Assembly: GCA_910583545.1 (NCBI GenBank)
Contig: CAJTXM010000012.1
Span: 1 to 63,749, forward strand
From: an uncultured Christensenella sp.
Lineage (GTDB): Bacteria > Bacillota > Clostridia > Christensenellales > Borkfalkiaceae
DNA length: 63,749 nt
Direction of reading: 5' to 3'
Shown piece by piece: positions 1 through 8,797 of this stretch. Each line of letters begins with the position of its first letter. Within the stretch, counting starts at the first letter, position 1. The notes under the pieces were generated by a model. It was not told the DNA's origin and searched no databases. It was given only the letters and a program-made list of their open reading frames with translations. Made by a program: the position numbers and the translations under genes.

Positions 1-124
1 TCGTGCCTGGGTTCCAACTGAAATTAAGATATTCGGACCAGTGAGGATTATTTGCATAATGACTGCCGGATATACAATAACTGTTATTCCAGCGCTGGCA
101 GGTTATTTTAAACATTTCGCCGGG
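1..124 (-). pseudogene. Fragment related to 32498..32805, cut by the window edge
   Basis: On the minus strand this stretch encodes an N-terminal piece starting near the codon at 115 and running off the window. It matches the fragment at 32498..32805: both carry APGEMFKI, then an invariant HWSEYLNF and a WNxGT motif. Nucleotide identity begins abruptly at GCGCCCGGCGAAATG in both copies, just after the stop codon or terminator of an unrelated gene. No SD sequence precedes the ATG. The family is not recognised. Whether it is a small gene or a remnant of a surface protein cannot be decided from one partial copy. Confidence 0.4.
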
Positions 125-134
125 CGCGCACAGG

Positions 135-1046
135 TTATCCCGATACTTCTTTAAAGACACGGGCAAAATTGTCAAAGCAAATTTTCCGAGTTGCGCGCGC
201 GCCGATATGCGCGGATAAGTAGTCTATAAGCGACGGCATTTTTTCGCAACCCTCCAAACCCTCGGTTTCCGGTATTCCGTCAAAGTCGCTGCCGAAAGCG
301 ATAACATCCTCTCCCCCGACTTTTATAATATGCTCAATATGCCTTAGCACGCAGCCGAAGGCGTCGCCGCCGCCCAAAAATTTTTTGTAAAAATTTACGC
401 CTATCACTCCTCCGCAATCGGCGATTTTTTTTATCTGTTTATCGGTTAAATTTCGGCGGTGACCGCACAACGCCCGCGCGTTGGAGTGGCTTGCAACCAA
501 AGGAATTTTTCTCCGCTCTAAAATCTCGTCCACTCCTCCGTCGGACAGGTGCGAAACGTCGATTATTATTTTGAGCCCGTCGAAAATCTCTACTGCTCTT
601 CTGCCCCGTTCCTTTAAACGTTTTCCCGAATTTTTTATTTCCGCGTTCGGATAGGCAAGCGAATTTTCACTGTTCCATACGAGCGAAGCCATAGATACGC
701 CTATATCTTTCAACGCTTTTATTTTTGCCTCGTCGCCGTCCGTGAAACCTGAATTTTCGACGGTGAGCATTGCACCCGTTTTTTTCGATTGGGCGCAGGA
801 TATCAGTCCGTTAAACGACTTAACAAGCGTCAGATTGAGTTCTCTGACGCTTGTTAAAAAGAAATTTACATATTTTGCAAAGTCGTTTTCCGCATTTTTT
901 CCGTCGGTGAATACGGCAAAACACTGTACGGCGCAATCCGCACCGTTCAATTTCTGAATATTCACCTGTAAAGGCGCATCGGATAAGGAATATGCCCCGT
1001 CGAAACACACGGTCGCGCTGTCGCAGTGCAGATCTATATACTTCAT
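135..1046 (-). CDS. Membrane-dipeptidase-like peptidase, family M19
   Basis: A 303-residue zinc dipeptidase of the renal dipeptidase (M19) family, expected to hydrolyse dipeptides. The N-terminus carries the metal-binding DLHCD motif. Further landmarks are DVSHLSDGGVDEIL and the following SHSNARALCGHRRN, which supply metal and substrate ligands, and GSDFDGIP near the C-terminus. I chose the ATG at 1046 because family members begin right at KYIDLHCD. A TTG 24 codons upstream would add an unrelated extension. No strong SD is visible. It is separated from rpe by about 185 bases and is probably the last gene of the minus-strand cluster. Confidence 0.85.
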   Translation of the reverse strand: MKYIDLHCDSATVCFDGAYSLSDAPLQVNIQKLNGADCAVQCFAVFTDGKNAENDFAKYVNFFLTSVRELNLTLVKSFNGLISCAQSKKTGAMLTVENSGFTDGDEAKIKALKDIGVSMASLVWNSENSLAYPNAEIKNSGKRLKERGRRAVEIFDGLKIIIDVSHLSDGGVDEILERRKIPLVASHSNARALCGHRRNLTDKQIKKIADCGGVIGVNFYKKFLGGGDAFGCVLRHIEHIIKVGGEDVIAFGSDFDGIPETEGLEGCEKMPSLIDYLSAHIGARATRKICFDNFARVFKEVSG

Positions 1047-1231
1047 TGATTTACAAAAGAATTTTCCGTTTAATTCGGTACACCTGCCCGAAAGCGCGGC
1101 TTCGGACGACAACGGCAATTATTTTCTGCGGTAAAATTTTCTTAAAACAAACCTTACGGGTTTTGGCGGTTTAACGCAAACAACAATACAGTTTCTCATA
1201 TACCCATAATATGCACGCCGTAAAAAACAGG

Positions 1232-1900
1232 TTACTTATTGCGGAAGTTTTCCATTGTCATAATCATATCTTTCGAATTGAAAATCGCCGAACCGGCAAC
1301 CAGATAGTTTGCGCCTGCCGATTTTGCGGTTTTGAAGTTTTTCTCGGTTATTCCGCCGTCGACCTCTATATTCAGCTCTTTCAGTCCGATACTGTCCGCA
1401 TACTTCCTTGCCTTGGCGATTTTTGGCGTTACGCTTTTGATGTATTTCTGACCGCCGTAACCGGGGAAAACCGTCATCAACAGTATAAGATCGCAGAGAG
1501 GAAATATCGGGAAAAGGTTTTCCACGTCCTCGTCGGGATTGACTGCCGCTCCGCACCTGACGCCGTATGAGCGGATGAGTTCAAGCGTTTCTTTTAAATA
1601 GCTGTCCGATATCTTTTTACACGCGCCGTAGTGAACGGTAATAATATCCGCGCCTGCGTCGGCAAAAAATTTTATCTGTGTTTTGGGGTGTTCAATCATA
1701 AGATGAACGTCCAAAGGAAGCATAGTATGCGGACGGATACTTTTTACCATCTGCGCACCGAAAGTAATCGGTTCTACAAAGCTTCCGTCCATAACGTCGC
1801 AGTGGATTAAATCAGCTCCGCTCTTTTCAACTTTTATAACCTCAGCACCCAAATTTGAAAAGTCCGCGGAAAGTATGGAAGGCGCAACTCTTATTTTCAT
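1232..1900 (-). CDS. rpe: Ribulose-phosphate 3-epimerase
   Basis: A 222-residue TIM-barrel enzyme interconverting D-ribulose 5-phosphate and D-xylulose 5-phosphate in the pentose phosphate pathway. It has the family signatures APSILSADF at the start, HCDVMDG(SF)VEP for metal binding, HLMIEHP, the MTVFPGYGGQ phosphate loop and EVDGGI near the end. Length is normal. AAGGAG stands 6-7 bases before the ATG. The start overlaps the stop of the upstream kinase gene (ATGA), so the two are translationally coupled. In Bacillus the rpe gene follows rsgA in this cluster; rsgA is absent here. Confidence 0.95.
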   Translation of the reverse strand: MKIRVAPSILSADFSNLGAEVIKVEKSGADLIHCDVMDGSFVEPITFGAQMVKSIRPHTMLPLDVHLMIEHPKTQIKFFADAGADIITVHYGACKKISDSYLKETLELIRSYGVRCGAAVNPDEDVENLFPIFPLCDLILLMTVFPGYGGQKYIKSVTPKIAKARKYADSIGLKELNIEVDGGITEKNFKTAKSAGANYLVAGSAIFNSKDMIMTMENFRNK

Positions 1901-2328
1901 ATATAGCTCCTTATTTGTTCTGATAATTCAAAATAGCCGTCGCCGTTTTCATAGTGAAAGTCGCAAAGCGTATTATCGAACATACCGTGATTTTTTTCAA
2001 GCATAGCCGCCACGGGCGCAGGAAGATTTCCGTGCATACGAGCGGCAAACCTCTCCTTGATTACATCAAGCGGAGCCGTTACGAGAATTTTGTAACAGCC
2101 TTCCGGCAACAGCTTCAGATGTTCCTTTTCCGCAATGACGTAAATAATATTTTCGCCCTTAACAGAGTTCTGAAGCATATTTTTAAACACATTCTCCGCC
2201 TCGGCAGGACTTTTCGCAAGCCGAAGATAATCTTTGCCCGTGTACACGGTTGCATTAAAATCGGCTTTGAGCTTCTCCGCCAAAGTAGATTTGCCCGTAC
2301 AGCTTTCACCTATTACAGCAATAATCAT
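1897..2328 (-). CDS. Small P-loop nucleotide kinase-like protein
   Basis: A 143-residue protein with an N-terminal Walker A loop, GESCTGKST (residues 7-15), of the adenylate/guanylate/shikimate kinase fold. KERFAARMHG around residue 90 looks like the arginine-rich lid. No Walker B acidic motif is obvious and the substrate is unknown. It lies 2 bases after rlmN and overlaps rpe by 4 bases, the place where prpC-prkC-rsgA sit in Bacillus-type clusters. It could be a small (deoxy)nucleoside or metabolite kinase. The assignment goes no further than the fold. Confidence 0.7.
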   Translation of the reverse strand: MIIAVIGESCTGKSTLAEKLKADFNATVYTGKDYLRLAKSPAEAENVFKNMLQNSVKGENIIYVIAEKEHLKLLPEGCYKILVTAPLDVIKERFAARMHGNLPAPVAAMLEKNHGMFDNTLCDFHYENGDGYFELSEQIRSYI

Positions 2329-2330
2329 AT

Positions 2331-3368
2331 TTACTCTTCACCTTTAATGTAGCTTGCTCTGAGCTGTCCGCACGCTCCGCCTATATCCGTGCCGAGACGG
2401 CGGCGGACGGTCGCCGAAAGTCCGCCCTTTTCAAGACGGGCGCAGAATTCGTAAGCGCGCCTGTCGCCTGCGGATTTAAGCCGTCTTTCCTCGACCTCGT
2501 TGAGTCTTATCAGGTTGATATGACAGCACCGTCCTTTTAAAAGGCGTACAAGCTGTTCGGCGTGTTCACTCCCGCAGTTCTCGCCTGCTATAAGCGTGTA
2601 TTCGAAAATATATCTTCTGCCCGTTTTTTTAAAATAGTAGTCGCAGGCTTTGAGAATTTCTAAAATCGTATATTTTTTTGCTATCGGCATAGTCCGCGCC
2701 CTGCCCTCGTCGGTGGTCTGATGCAGTGAAACCGTCAGATTGACGTCTAAACCCTCGTCCGCAAGTTCGTAAATCTTAGGAACTATTCCGCAGGTCGAAA
2801 GCGAAATGCTTCTCGGCGAAATATTTATCCCGTCTGGCGCGGAAACGTTTTTGAGAAATTTTACCGTATTGCCGTAGTTGTCGAGAGGTTCTCCGCTTCC
2901 CATCAGAACAACTTTCGTCACGGCTTTGCCCCTCTTGTCAGAGTGCAGTGCGTTGACAGCGAGCACCTGCGAAAGTATTTCGCCCGAGGTGAGATTTCTG
3001 ACAAGTCCGCCCAAAGTGCTTGCGCAGAATTTACAGCCCATACGGCAACCGACCTGCGTAGAAACGCACTGCGAAAAACCGTAGTCGTGCTTCATTAAAA
3101 CGCCCTCGATTATATTACCGTCGGCAAGCGCGAAGAGATATTTTTCGGTTCCGTCCGACGATGTAAGCGTCTTTATGATTCTGACGGGCTCGTCCTCGTA
3201 TTCCTGTAAAAGTTTTTGTCTGAGCTCTAACGGCACGTTCATTCCGGAAATTTTCTTTCCCTGCATCAGCGCAGTGTATACCTGTCGTGCACGGAACTTT
3301 TTCTCACCCGAACTCTCTATTAAATTTTCAAGCTCTTCAAAGCTTAAATCCTGTAAAATTTTTTTCAT
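2331..3368 (-). CDS. rlmN: 23S rRNA A2503 / tRNA A37 C2-methyltransferase RlmN
   Basis: A 345-residue radical-SAM enzyme that methylates C2 of adenosine 2503 in 23S rRNA and of A37 in some tRNAs. The [4Fe-4S] motif CRMGCKFCAS is present, preceded by GCSTQVG-like context. GSGEPLDNY is the typical radical-SAM glycine loop. The resolving cysteine lies in GGACGQL near the C-terminus. Length is typical (340-370). The start overlaps the rsmB stop (ATGA) and the next gene follows after 2 bases, so it sits inside one operon. Confidence 0.95.
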   Translation of the reverse strand: MKKILQDLSFEELENLIESSGEKKFRARQVYTALMQGKKISGMNVPLELRQKLLQEYEDEPVRIIKTLTSSDGTEKYLFALADGNIIEGVLMKHDYGFSQCVSTQVGCRMGCKFCASTLGGLVRNLTSGEILSQVLAVNALHSDKRGKAVTKVVLMGSGEPLDNYGNTVKFLKNVSAPDGINISPRSISLSTCGIVPKIYELADEGLDVNLTVSLHQTTDEGRARTMPIAKKYTILEILKACDYYFKKTGRRYIFEYTLIAGENCGSEHAEQLVRLLKGRCCHINLIRLNEVEERRLKSAGDRRAYEFCARLEKGGLSATVRRRLGTDIGGACGQLRASYIKGEE

Positions 3369-4582
3369 TTTTTTACTAACTTCGCCACAAAAAACCCGAC
3401 GCCCGAAGAGATATGAGGCAGGAACTGCAAGCCGTATTTCGTGACCTTATGCGCAAGGGGCGAGTCTGAAATTTCAAGTCCGAAACAATCCGACTTTTCC
3501 AGAAACCGATAGACGATACTGTCGTTTTCTTCGGGCAGGACGGAACACGTCGAATAGTACAGTGCGCCTCCGCTTTTAACGTAACGCGAACAGTTGAGAA
3601 GAATTTCAAGCTGGGTCTTGTTCAGGCTCTCGATATCCGCTTCCTTGCGGAAAAGTTTTATATCGGGGTTTTCGTTTATGACTCCGCTTCCCGAACAGGG
3701 CGCGTCGCAGAGTACCGCGTCGAAAGCGTTTTCGTAATCGGGATTGAAAACCGTAGAATCCGCCTGTACCGCCGTCACTTTCGCGTCCATTCTTTTCGCG
3801 TAGGAATTAATGAGTTCTACCCTGTGGGCGTGCAGCTCGTTTGCTATGACTTCTTTGCACTTATCCGCAAGCAGAACCGATTTCCCGCCCGGTGCGGCGC
3901 AGGCGTCTAAAAGCCGTTCGCAGGGGGATATTGCCGAGCAGATTGCAACCGATCCCACCGACTGGAATGTATAGTCGCCCCTGTCGAAGCCCTCGTCGCG
4001 GACGAAATTTCTGAAAATATATAGGTTGTCGAACGGCGTTTTGACATGCTCTGCCAAAAGATATTTTTCTGCGTTTTTTACAAACCGCACACAGACGCCT
4101 TCGCTCTGTTTGGACATTATCTCGGCGGCTTCGCTCCTGTAACTGCGCCTCAGCTTTTTTACAAGCCAAAGAGGATAAGAATATTCTACCGACAACCTCT
4201 CGTCCGTATTTTCGGGCAGAGACGGTATTTTCACCGAACGCAGAAAGGCGTTCACAAATCCCGACGCTTCCGCTTTGCCGAGTTTTTTCGTCAGCTCAAC
4301 CGCACTGTCGACGACCATATAATCGTGCTTGTCCATAAAAATAAGCATATACAGCGCGATTTTCAAAATCAGCCTGACCTGACTTTTGGGCTGTTTTTTT
4401 ACGTTTGCCCCCAGAATATAGCTCAGATAAATATCTTTTTCAAGTACGCCGTAACAGATTTTTACCGTCTGCGCCTTGTTTAAAAATTCTATCGGCGTTT
4501 CGGCTATCGCCTGTTTTAAATACTTGCCGTCCGAATAGACCTTACTCAATATTAGGTAAGGGTCGCACAAAGGGTTAGTCAA
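3365..4582 (-). CDS. rsmB: 16S rRNA C967 m5C methyltransferase RsmB
   Basis: A 405-residue SAM-dependent rRNA methyltransferase: an N-terminal NusB-like helical domain (residues 1-130), then a Rossmann methyltransferase domain. LLDACAAPGGKS is the SAM loop. DAPCSGSG and STCSVLPEEN carry the two cysteines typical of m5C enzymes (release and nucleophile). The start is a TTG at 4582 with AGGGG upstream, overlapping the fmt stop by 8 bases. A later start would cut into the NusB domain. Confidence 0.93.
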   Translation of the reverse strand: MTNPLCDPYLILSKVYSDGKYLKQAIAETPIEFLNKAQTVKICYGVLEKDIYLSYILGANVKKQPKSQVRLILKIALYMLIFMDKHDYMVVDSAVELTKKLGKAEASGFVNAFLRSVKIPSLPENTDERLSVEYSYPLWLVKKLRRSYRSEAAEIMSKQSEGVCVRFVKNAEKYLLAEHVKTPFDNLYIFRNFVRDEGFDRGDYTFQSVGSVAICSAISPCERLLDACAAPGGKSVLLADKCKEVIANELHAHRVELINSYAKRMDAKVTAVQADSTVFNPDYENAFDAVLCDAPCSGSGVINENPDIKLFRKEADIESLNKTQLEILLNCSRYVKSGGALYYSTCSVLPEENDSIVYRFLEKSDCFGLEISDSPLAHKVTKYGLQFLPHISSGVGFFVAKLVKK

Positions 4583-5486
4583 GGAAATCCCCTGCCTTTA
4601 TCTTTCTGCCGTTGACGAAATCGGCTGCGTTCATAGCCTTGCCTCCCGAAGGCTGCAGACGTTCGATATTTACCGCTCCGCGTCCGCAGGCGACGGTTAT
4701 TCCTTTTTTATCTGCGCGCAACACCTCGCCCCTCTTCCCTTCCGCGTCCGCAGGCGAAGCTTTCAAAACGTTTAAAACGCTTCCGTTTTGCAGACAGTAT
4801 GCAAGCGGTTCGGGGTTCATCGCCCTGATAAGACGGCATATATCCTCCGCCGAATGTGAAAAATCGATTTTGCAGTCGTCTTTTTTTATCTTTTTGCAGA
4901 GCGTTGCTTTAGCTTCGTCCTGAACCAAAAGCTGTGCGTTTCCGCCTTCTATCAACGGCACTGCTTCGACAGCCGCTTCAGCCGAAAGAGTGGACAGGCG
5001 CGCGGAAAGCTCGCCTGCGTTCATATTTCCGGTTTCGCATCTTTTAACGAGCAGGATATCGCCCGTATCGAGCGCAAGTTCGGTGCGCATTACCGTAACG
5101 CCTGTGTGGGTCTCGCCGGCAAGTATCGCCGACTGAATGGGCGCCGCACCCCTGAATTTGGGCAGGAGCGAAGCGTGCAGATTCCAGACCCCCGATGAAA
5201 AGCAGTTCAGAACTTCTTCGGTTAAAAGCTGTCCGTAGGCGCAGGTTATCATTATATCTGCATTCAGAGATTTGAGCGCAGTAATTTCGTTCCTGATTCT
5301 GACGAAATCGTAGACGGGTATATTCAGCTTTTGCGCCGCAAGCTTTACGGGCGTTGGAGTCAGAATATTTTTTCTGCCGACGGGTTTGTCGGGCTGGGTT
5401 ATAACGGCGCATACTCCGTATTTTGCGTGCAGCGCTTCAAGCGAGGGCACGGCGTATTCTGGTGAACCTGCAAAAACAATTTTCAT
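4575..5486 (-). CDS. fmt: Methionyl-tRNA formyltransferase
   Basis: A 303-residue enzyme formylating Met-tRNAfMet for initiation. It has the N-terminal formyltransferase fold beginning KIVFAGSPEYAVPSLEAL, the folate/catalytic motif NLHASLLPKFRGAAPIQ (Asn, His and downstream Asp), and the linker and C-terminal OB domain with NGRKIKAGD near the end. AGGAG precedes the ATG. It is followed by rsmB with overlap and preceded by def across a 155-base gap occupied by a repeat of family A. Confidence 0.95.
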   Translation of the reverse strand: MKIVFAGSPEYAVPSLEALHAKYGVCAVITQPDKPVGRKNILTPTPVKLAAQKLNIPVYDFVRIRNEITALKSLNADIMITCAYGQLLTEEVLNCFSSGVWNLHASLLPKFRGAAPIQSAILAGETHTGVTVMRTELALDTGDILLVKRCETGNMNAGELSARLSTLSAEAAVEAVPLIEGGNAQLLVQDEAKATLCKKIKKDDCKIDFSHSAEDICRLIRAMNPEPLAYCLQNGSVLNVLKASPADAEGKRGEVLRADKKGITVACGRGAVNIERLQPSGGKAMNAADFVNGRKIKAGDFLD

Positions 5487-5537
5487 AAATTTAAACTCCT
5501 GTTGACTTCACATTGATAATCAGATTGATAAGAGACG

Positions 5538-5630
5538 CGCGGCAGACAAGAAAAACGCGGATTTTTTGCAGGACGTGTACAAGGAAGTACACAACCAAAA
5601 CAAAACGCAAGATTGACACCGTATGCCGTG
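5538..5630 (+). repeat. Structured intergenic repeat A, copy 1
   Basis: First of six related elements (the others are near 29759, 47811, 49021, 54705 and 54837). The outer stem CGCGGCA (5538-5544) pairs with TGCCGTG (5624-5630). The central hairpin is GTGTAC (5575-5580) with GTACAC (5587-5592). The element fills the def-fmt gap and its end lies 12 bases from the def stop codon, on the opposite strand to the genes. Confidence 0.65.
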
Positions 5631-5641
5631 ATGTATGCTTG

Positions 5642-6109
5642 TCAAGCTTCGTCGGCGGGAATGTCGTAAATTTCGTCGGCAATATCGGTGTAAAGTACGC
5701 CGTCGAGGTGGTCGGTTTCGTGGCAGACGGCGCGCGCGAAAAACCCTTCGGCGGTGAGTTTATGTTTCTTGCCGTGTCTGTCGCGGTATTCGCATTTTAC
5801 CTTATAGGGGCGCGTGACGGTGCCCTGTTTGCCCTTGACCGAAAGACAGCCCTCGGCTCCCGTCTGTTCGCCTTTTTTGGATAATATCACGGGATTGATA
5901 AGTTCGTAATATCCCTCTTCAACGTCGATTACGACTGCGCGCAGAGAAACGCCTATCTGGGGGGCGGCAAGCCCTGCTCCGCTTTCGGCGCGGACGGTTT
6001 CTTTCATATCGTCCAAAAGCGTCCACAGTCCGGAATTGAAATTTTTGACTTCACTGCATTTTTGTCTTAAAACGGGTTCGCCCGTCTGAACGACGAATTT
6101 TCTTGACAT
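5642..6109 (-). CDS. def: Peptide deformylase
   Basis: A 155-residue metalloenzyme removing the N-formyl group from nascent proteins. All three deformylase motifs are intact: GAGLAAPQIG, EGCLSV (metal Cys) and HETDHLDG (two metal His and the catalytic Glu). The start at 6109 (MSRKFVV) has AAGGA 7 bases upstream. An ATG two codons earlier lies too close to that site, and the longer frame begins inside the repeat-bearing spacer. It functions with the neighbouring fmt and its short length is normal for type 1/3 deformylases. Confidence 0.94.
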   Translation of the reverse strand: MSRKFVVQTGEPVLRQKCSEVKNFNSGLWTLLDDMKETVRAESGAGLAAPQIGVSLRAVVIDVEEGYYELINPVILSKKGEQTGAEGCLSVKGKQGTVTRPYKVKCEYRDRHGKKHKLTAEGFFARAVCHETDHLDGVLYTDIADEIYDIPADEA

Positions 6110-6138
6110 ACTCATTTCCTTATATTTTTTTAAATTAT

Positions 6139-6252
6139 TAACGGTGCAAGGCGGGTTTCCCGCCGTTAGCACGACTCGATTTGCAAAAACTTTCGCTCAC
6201 TACGCAGTTTGCGGAACAGCTTAACAGAATAGAATTAATCTTTTGTGAACGT
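6139..6252 (+). repeat. Structured intergenic repeat B, copy 1
   Basis: Family B element between priA and def. The outer arms are GTGC (6144-6147) and GCAC (6169-6172). The inner stem is GGCGGG (6150-6155) with CCCGCC (6159-6164). A tail containing GAATAGAATTAAT abuts the priA stop codon and recurs at 20503-20516. Other copies swap both arms in compensating fashion. Confidence 0.6.
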
Positions 6253-8421
6253 TTAGCTCAGATTCGCAGGATTTTCTTCGACGTAAACAAGGCTGTCGTT
6301 AGCCGAATTGTTTACCGCGATATCGTAAATTTTTTCAAGCAGAGACTTGCTTTTCAAGCGCATTAAAACCTGATATCTGAATTTTCCCTGTATTTTTTTG
6401 ACAGGCGAATGCATCTTATTGAGAAAGATAAATTCGTCGGGGAAATTTTTTCTCAGCTCCTCGCACGCAAAATATACTTCCTTTAAAACCGCGATTGCCT
6501 TATCGTTGTCTCCGCAGGTTATCATAATTCTGCAAATCAGCGAATACGGCGGAAAACAAGTCGCCTTTCTGAGTGCGATTTCATTATCGAAAAAGCCCTT
6601 GTAATCGTAATTTACGGCGTACCGCAGAATGTGGTTTTCGGGCGAGCAGGTCTGTAAAACGACTTTGCCTTTATCGTCCGCCCTTCCGCTTCTGCCCGAC
6701 ACCTGAGTAATTAGCTGAAACGTCCGCTCTCCGCTTCGGTAATCGGAAAAATGCAGACTCATATCCGCGTCCAGAATACCTACGAGCGTTACCGCAGGGA
6801 AATCGTGACCCTTTGCTATCATCTGCGTTCCCACGAGGATATCCGCCTGTTTTTCCGCGAACTGTCTGAGTATTTTATAGTGACCGTCTTTGCCCGAAAC
6901 GGTGTCGTTGTCCATTCTTAAAATACGCGCGTCGGGGAAAAGCGTCTTCAAATCCGAAACCACCCTCTGCGTACCCGTTCCGCTGTAAAGAACGTGCGTG
7001 CCTCCGCAGTCGGGGCAGGCGTTGAGCATCCTGTATCTGGCTCCGCAGTAGTGGCATTTGAGGCAGTTCTCTTCGCTGTGATAGGTAAGCGAAACGTCGC
7101 AGTTTTCGCACTTTGCGACGTAACCGCAGTCACGGCAGACAACGTGCCTCGAATATCCCCTTCTGTTTAAAAACAAAATAGCCTGTCTGCCGGATTTGAG
7201 CGTTTCGTCCAGCTCCTGTCTGAGGGCGCGCGAAAATGCGGTATTGTTTCCGCTTCTGACCTCTTTGCACATATCCGAAATAATTATCTCGGGCAGAGAT
7301 TTTCCGTTTATTCTTTCCGTAAGGGTAATGAGATTATACTCGCCGTCCCTCGCCTTGGCAAAGCTTTCTACCGACGGCGTGGCGCTGCCTAAAATCAGCT
7401 TAGCCCCGTTATATTCCGCCCGAAACGAAGCGATTTCCACGGTTTCATACCTCGGCGCGGATTCGCTCGAATAAGACGAGTCGTGTTCTTCGTCTATGAT
7501 TATTGCGCCGATATTTTCAAGCGGTGCAAAGACGGCGCTCCTTGCGCCTATCGCAATTTTCGCCTCGCCCGAGCGGAGTCTCCACCACTCGTCGAACCGC
7601 TCGCCTGCGGACAGTCCGCTGTGCAGTATTGCCGCCGAACCGCCGAAGCGCGCACGGAGCTGAGAGAGCATCTGCGGAGTCAGGGAAATTTCCGGAACTA
7701 AAAAAATCGCCGTTCTGCCCCTCTCGATTTCCCGTGCTATAACGTTGAGATAAATTTCGGTTTTTCCGCTGCCCGTGACGCCGTGAACAAGATGTATGCG
7801 TTTATCCGAATTTTCGATATTGTCAAGCGCGTCCGACTGGGCTTTTGTAAGAGTCTTTTTTTCGTAATTTTCGGGCAGACCCGAAAACGGACTTCTCGCT
7901 ATCTTGCGCTCCTCTATCTCTATCGCGCCCTTTTTGCAGAGTGCGTCGACCGCGCCCCTGCCGAATTCTTCGGCAAAACGAGCATAGTCCGCCTCGCCCT
8001 CTTTCATTATGAACCGAAGCGCTTCCGCCTGTTTTTTAGCGGAGGAATTAAGCCCGATTTCCTTTGAAAATTTTGCGTAACGCCTGATAGAGACGTGCAC
8101 TTTGCCGAGCCTCATTTCCGACGGAAGAAAAAGACGGAGCGCAACCGCCTTGGGTACGCGGTAACGCGCGGATATCTTCTCCATCAGATCGAAACATTCG
8201 GGTATGAGCGCAGGAGGCTCGTCGAAGATTTCGGCGACAGGTTTTATCTTGTCCGCAGGGTACGAGGAAACGCGGCTTACGCCGATGACGAAGCCGTCTA
8301 TCTTTCTGCCCCCGAAGGGCACTTTTACTCTGCTTCCGACTTGCAGAGAGTCGGGACAGGAATATTCGAATACCTTGTCCACCTGACTGTGAGCAATGTC
8401 GACGATGACCTCTGCGAACAC
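6253..8421 (-). CDS. priA: Primosomal replication restart helicase PriA
   Basis: A 722-residue superfamily-2 DNA helicase that recognises stalled forks and reloads the replisome. The N-terminal DNA-binding region includes RVKVPFGGRK. Walker A is GVTGSGKTEIY and the Walker B box is DEEH. SATPS, the eight-cysteine double zinc site (CRDCGYVAKCENC ... CLKCHYCG ... CPDCGG) and QVSGRSGRA follow. I start it at the GTG at 8421: AAAGGAGG lies 4 bases upstream and family members begin at this point. An ATG 10 codons earlier has no SD. Confidence 0.95.
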   Translation of the reverse strand: MFAEVIVDIAHSQVDKVFEYSCPDSLQVGSRVKVPFGGRKIDGFVIGVSRVSSYPADKIKPVAEIFDEPPALIPECFDLMEKISARYRVPKAVALRLFLPSEMRLGKVHVSIRRYAKFSKEIGLNSSAKKQAEALRFIMKEGEADYARFAEEFGRGAVDALCKKGAIEIEERKIARSPFSGLPENYEKKTLTKAQSDALDNIENSDKRIHLVHGVTGSGKTEIYLNVIAREIERGRTAIFLVPEISLTPQMLSQLRARFGGSAAILHSGLSAGERFDEWWRLRSGEAKIAIGARSAVFAPLENIGAIIIDEEHDSSYSSESAPRYETVEIASFRAEYNGAKLILGSATPSVESFAKARDGEYNLITLTERINGKSLPEIIISDMCKEVRSGNNTAFSRALRQELDETLKSGRQAILFLNRRGYSRHVVCRDCGYVAKCENCDVSLTYHSEENCLKCHYCGARYRMLNACPDCGGTHVLYSGTGTQRVVSDLKTLFPDARILRMDNDTVSGKDGHYKILRQFAEKQADILVGTQMIAKGHDFPAVTLVGILDADMSLHFSDYRSGERTFQLITQVSGRSGRADDKGKVVLQTCSPENHILRYAVNYDYKGFFDNEIALRKATCFPPYSLICRIMITCGDNDKAIAVLKEVYFACEELRKNFPDEFIFLNKMHSPVKKIQGKFRYQVLMRLKSKSLLEKIYDIAVNNSANDSLVYVEENPANLS

Positions 8422-8487
8422 AAAACCTCCTTTATTGAAAAACTGCGCCATACACGCGACGCAGTTTTCTTATGCTTAAAATGAATA

Positions 8488-8563
8488 ACCGCGCAAGCAG
8501 GGTTCCCCTGCGCCGGCGCAACACGATTTGCGGCTCCGCCGCCTCAGCGAGGTGAATTCGCAA
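8488..8563 (+). repeat. Structured intergenic repeat B, copy 2
   Basis: Family B element between rpoZ and priA. Outer arms are GCGC (8491-8494) and GCGC (8516-8519). The inner stem is GCAGGG (8497-8502) with CCCTGC (8506-8511). Downstream it shares GAGGTGAAT..GCAATTA with copy 6 near 50562. Confidence 0.55.
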
Positions 8564-8782
8564 TTAATCTTTCGTGTATTTTATCTTTCCGTCGGCTATT
8601 TCCTGACACGCGACGGAAATTTCTTTCAAATACTCGTCGGGAGCAGGCCCCTGCGCCATATGGTGTTCGAGTATCTGTCTTGCGCGTTTGGACGCGACTA
8701 CGCAGAGGCAGTAACGCGACGCCGGTTCTTCTTCGCTTCCTAATTTATCTATAAGTATGTCTACCGAAGGTTTGTTTATCAT
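8564..8782 (-). CDS. rpoZ: RNA polymerase omega subunit
   Basis: A 72-residue subunit that binds the beta-prime C-terminal tail and helps RNA polymerase assembly. It opens with INKPSVDIL and contains the signature SRYCLCVVASKRARQI (usually SRY.LV...AKRARQL). The C-terminal half differs from the common consensus but is conserved in length. AGGAG stands 6 bases from the ATG. It lies 15 bases after gmk in the standard Bacillota order. Confidence 0.9.
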   Translation of the reverse strand: MINKPSVDILIDKLGSEEEPASRYCLCVVASKRARQILEHHMAQGPAPDEYLKEISVACQEIADGKIKYTKD

Positions 8783-8797
8783 ATATGCTCCTGAATT

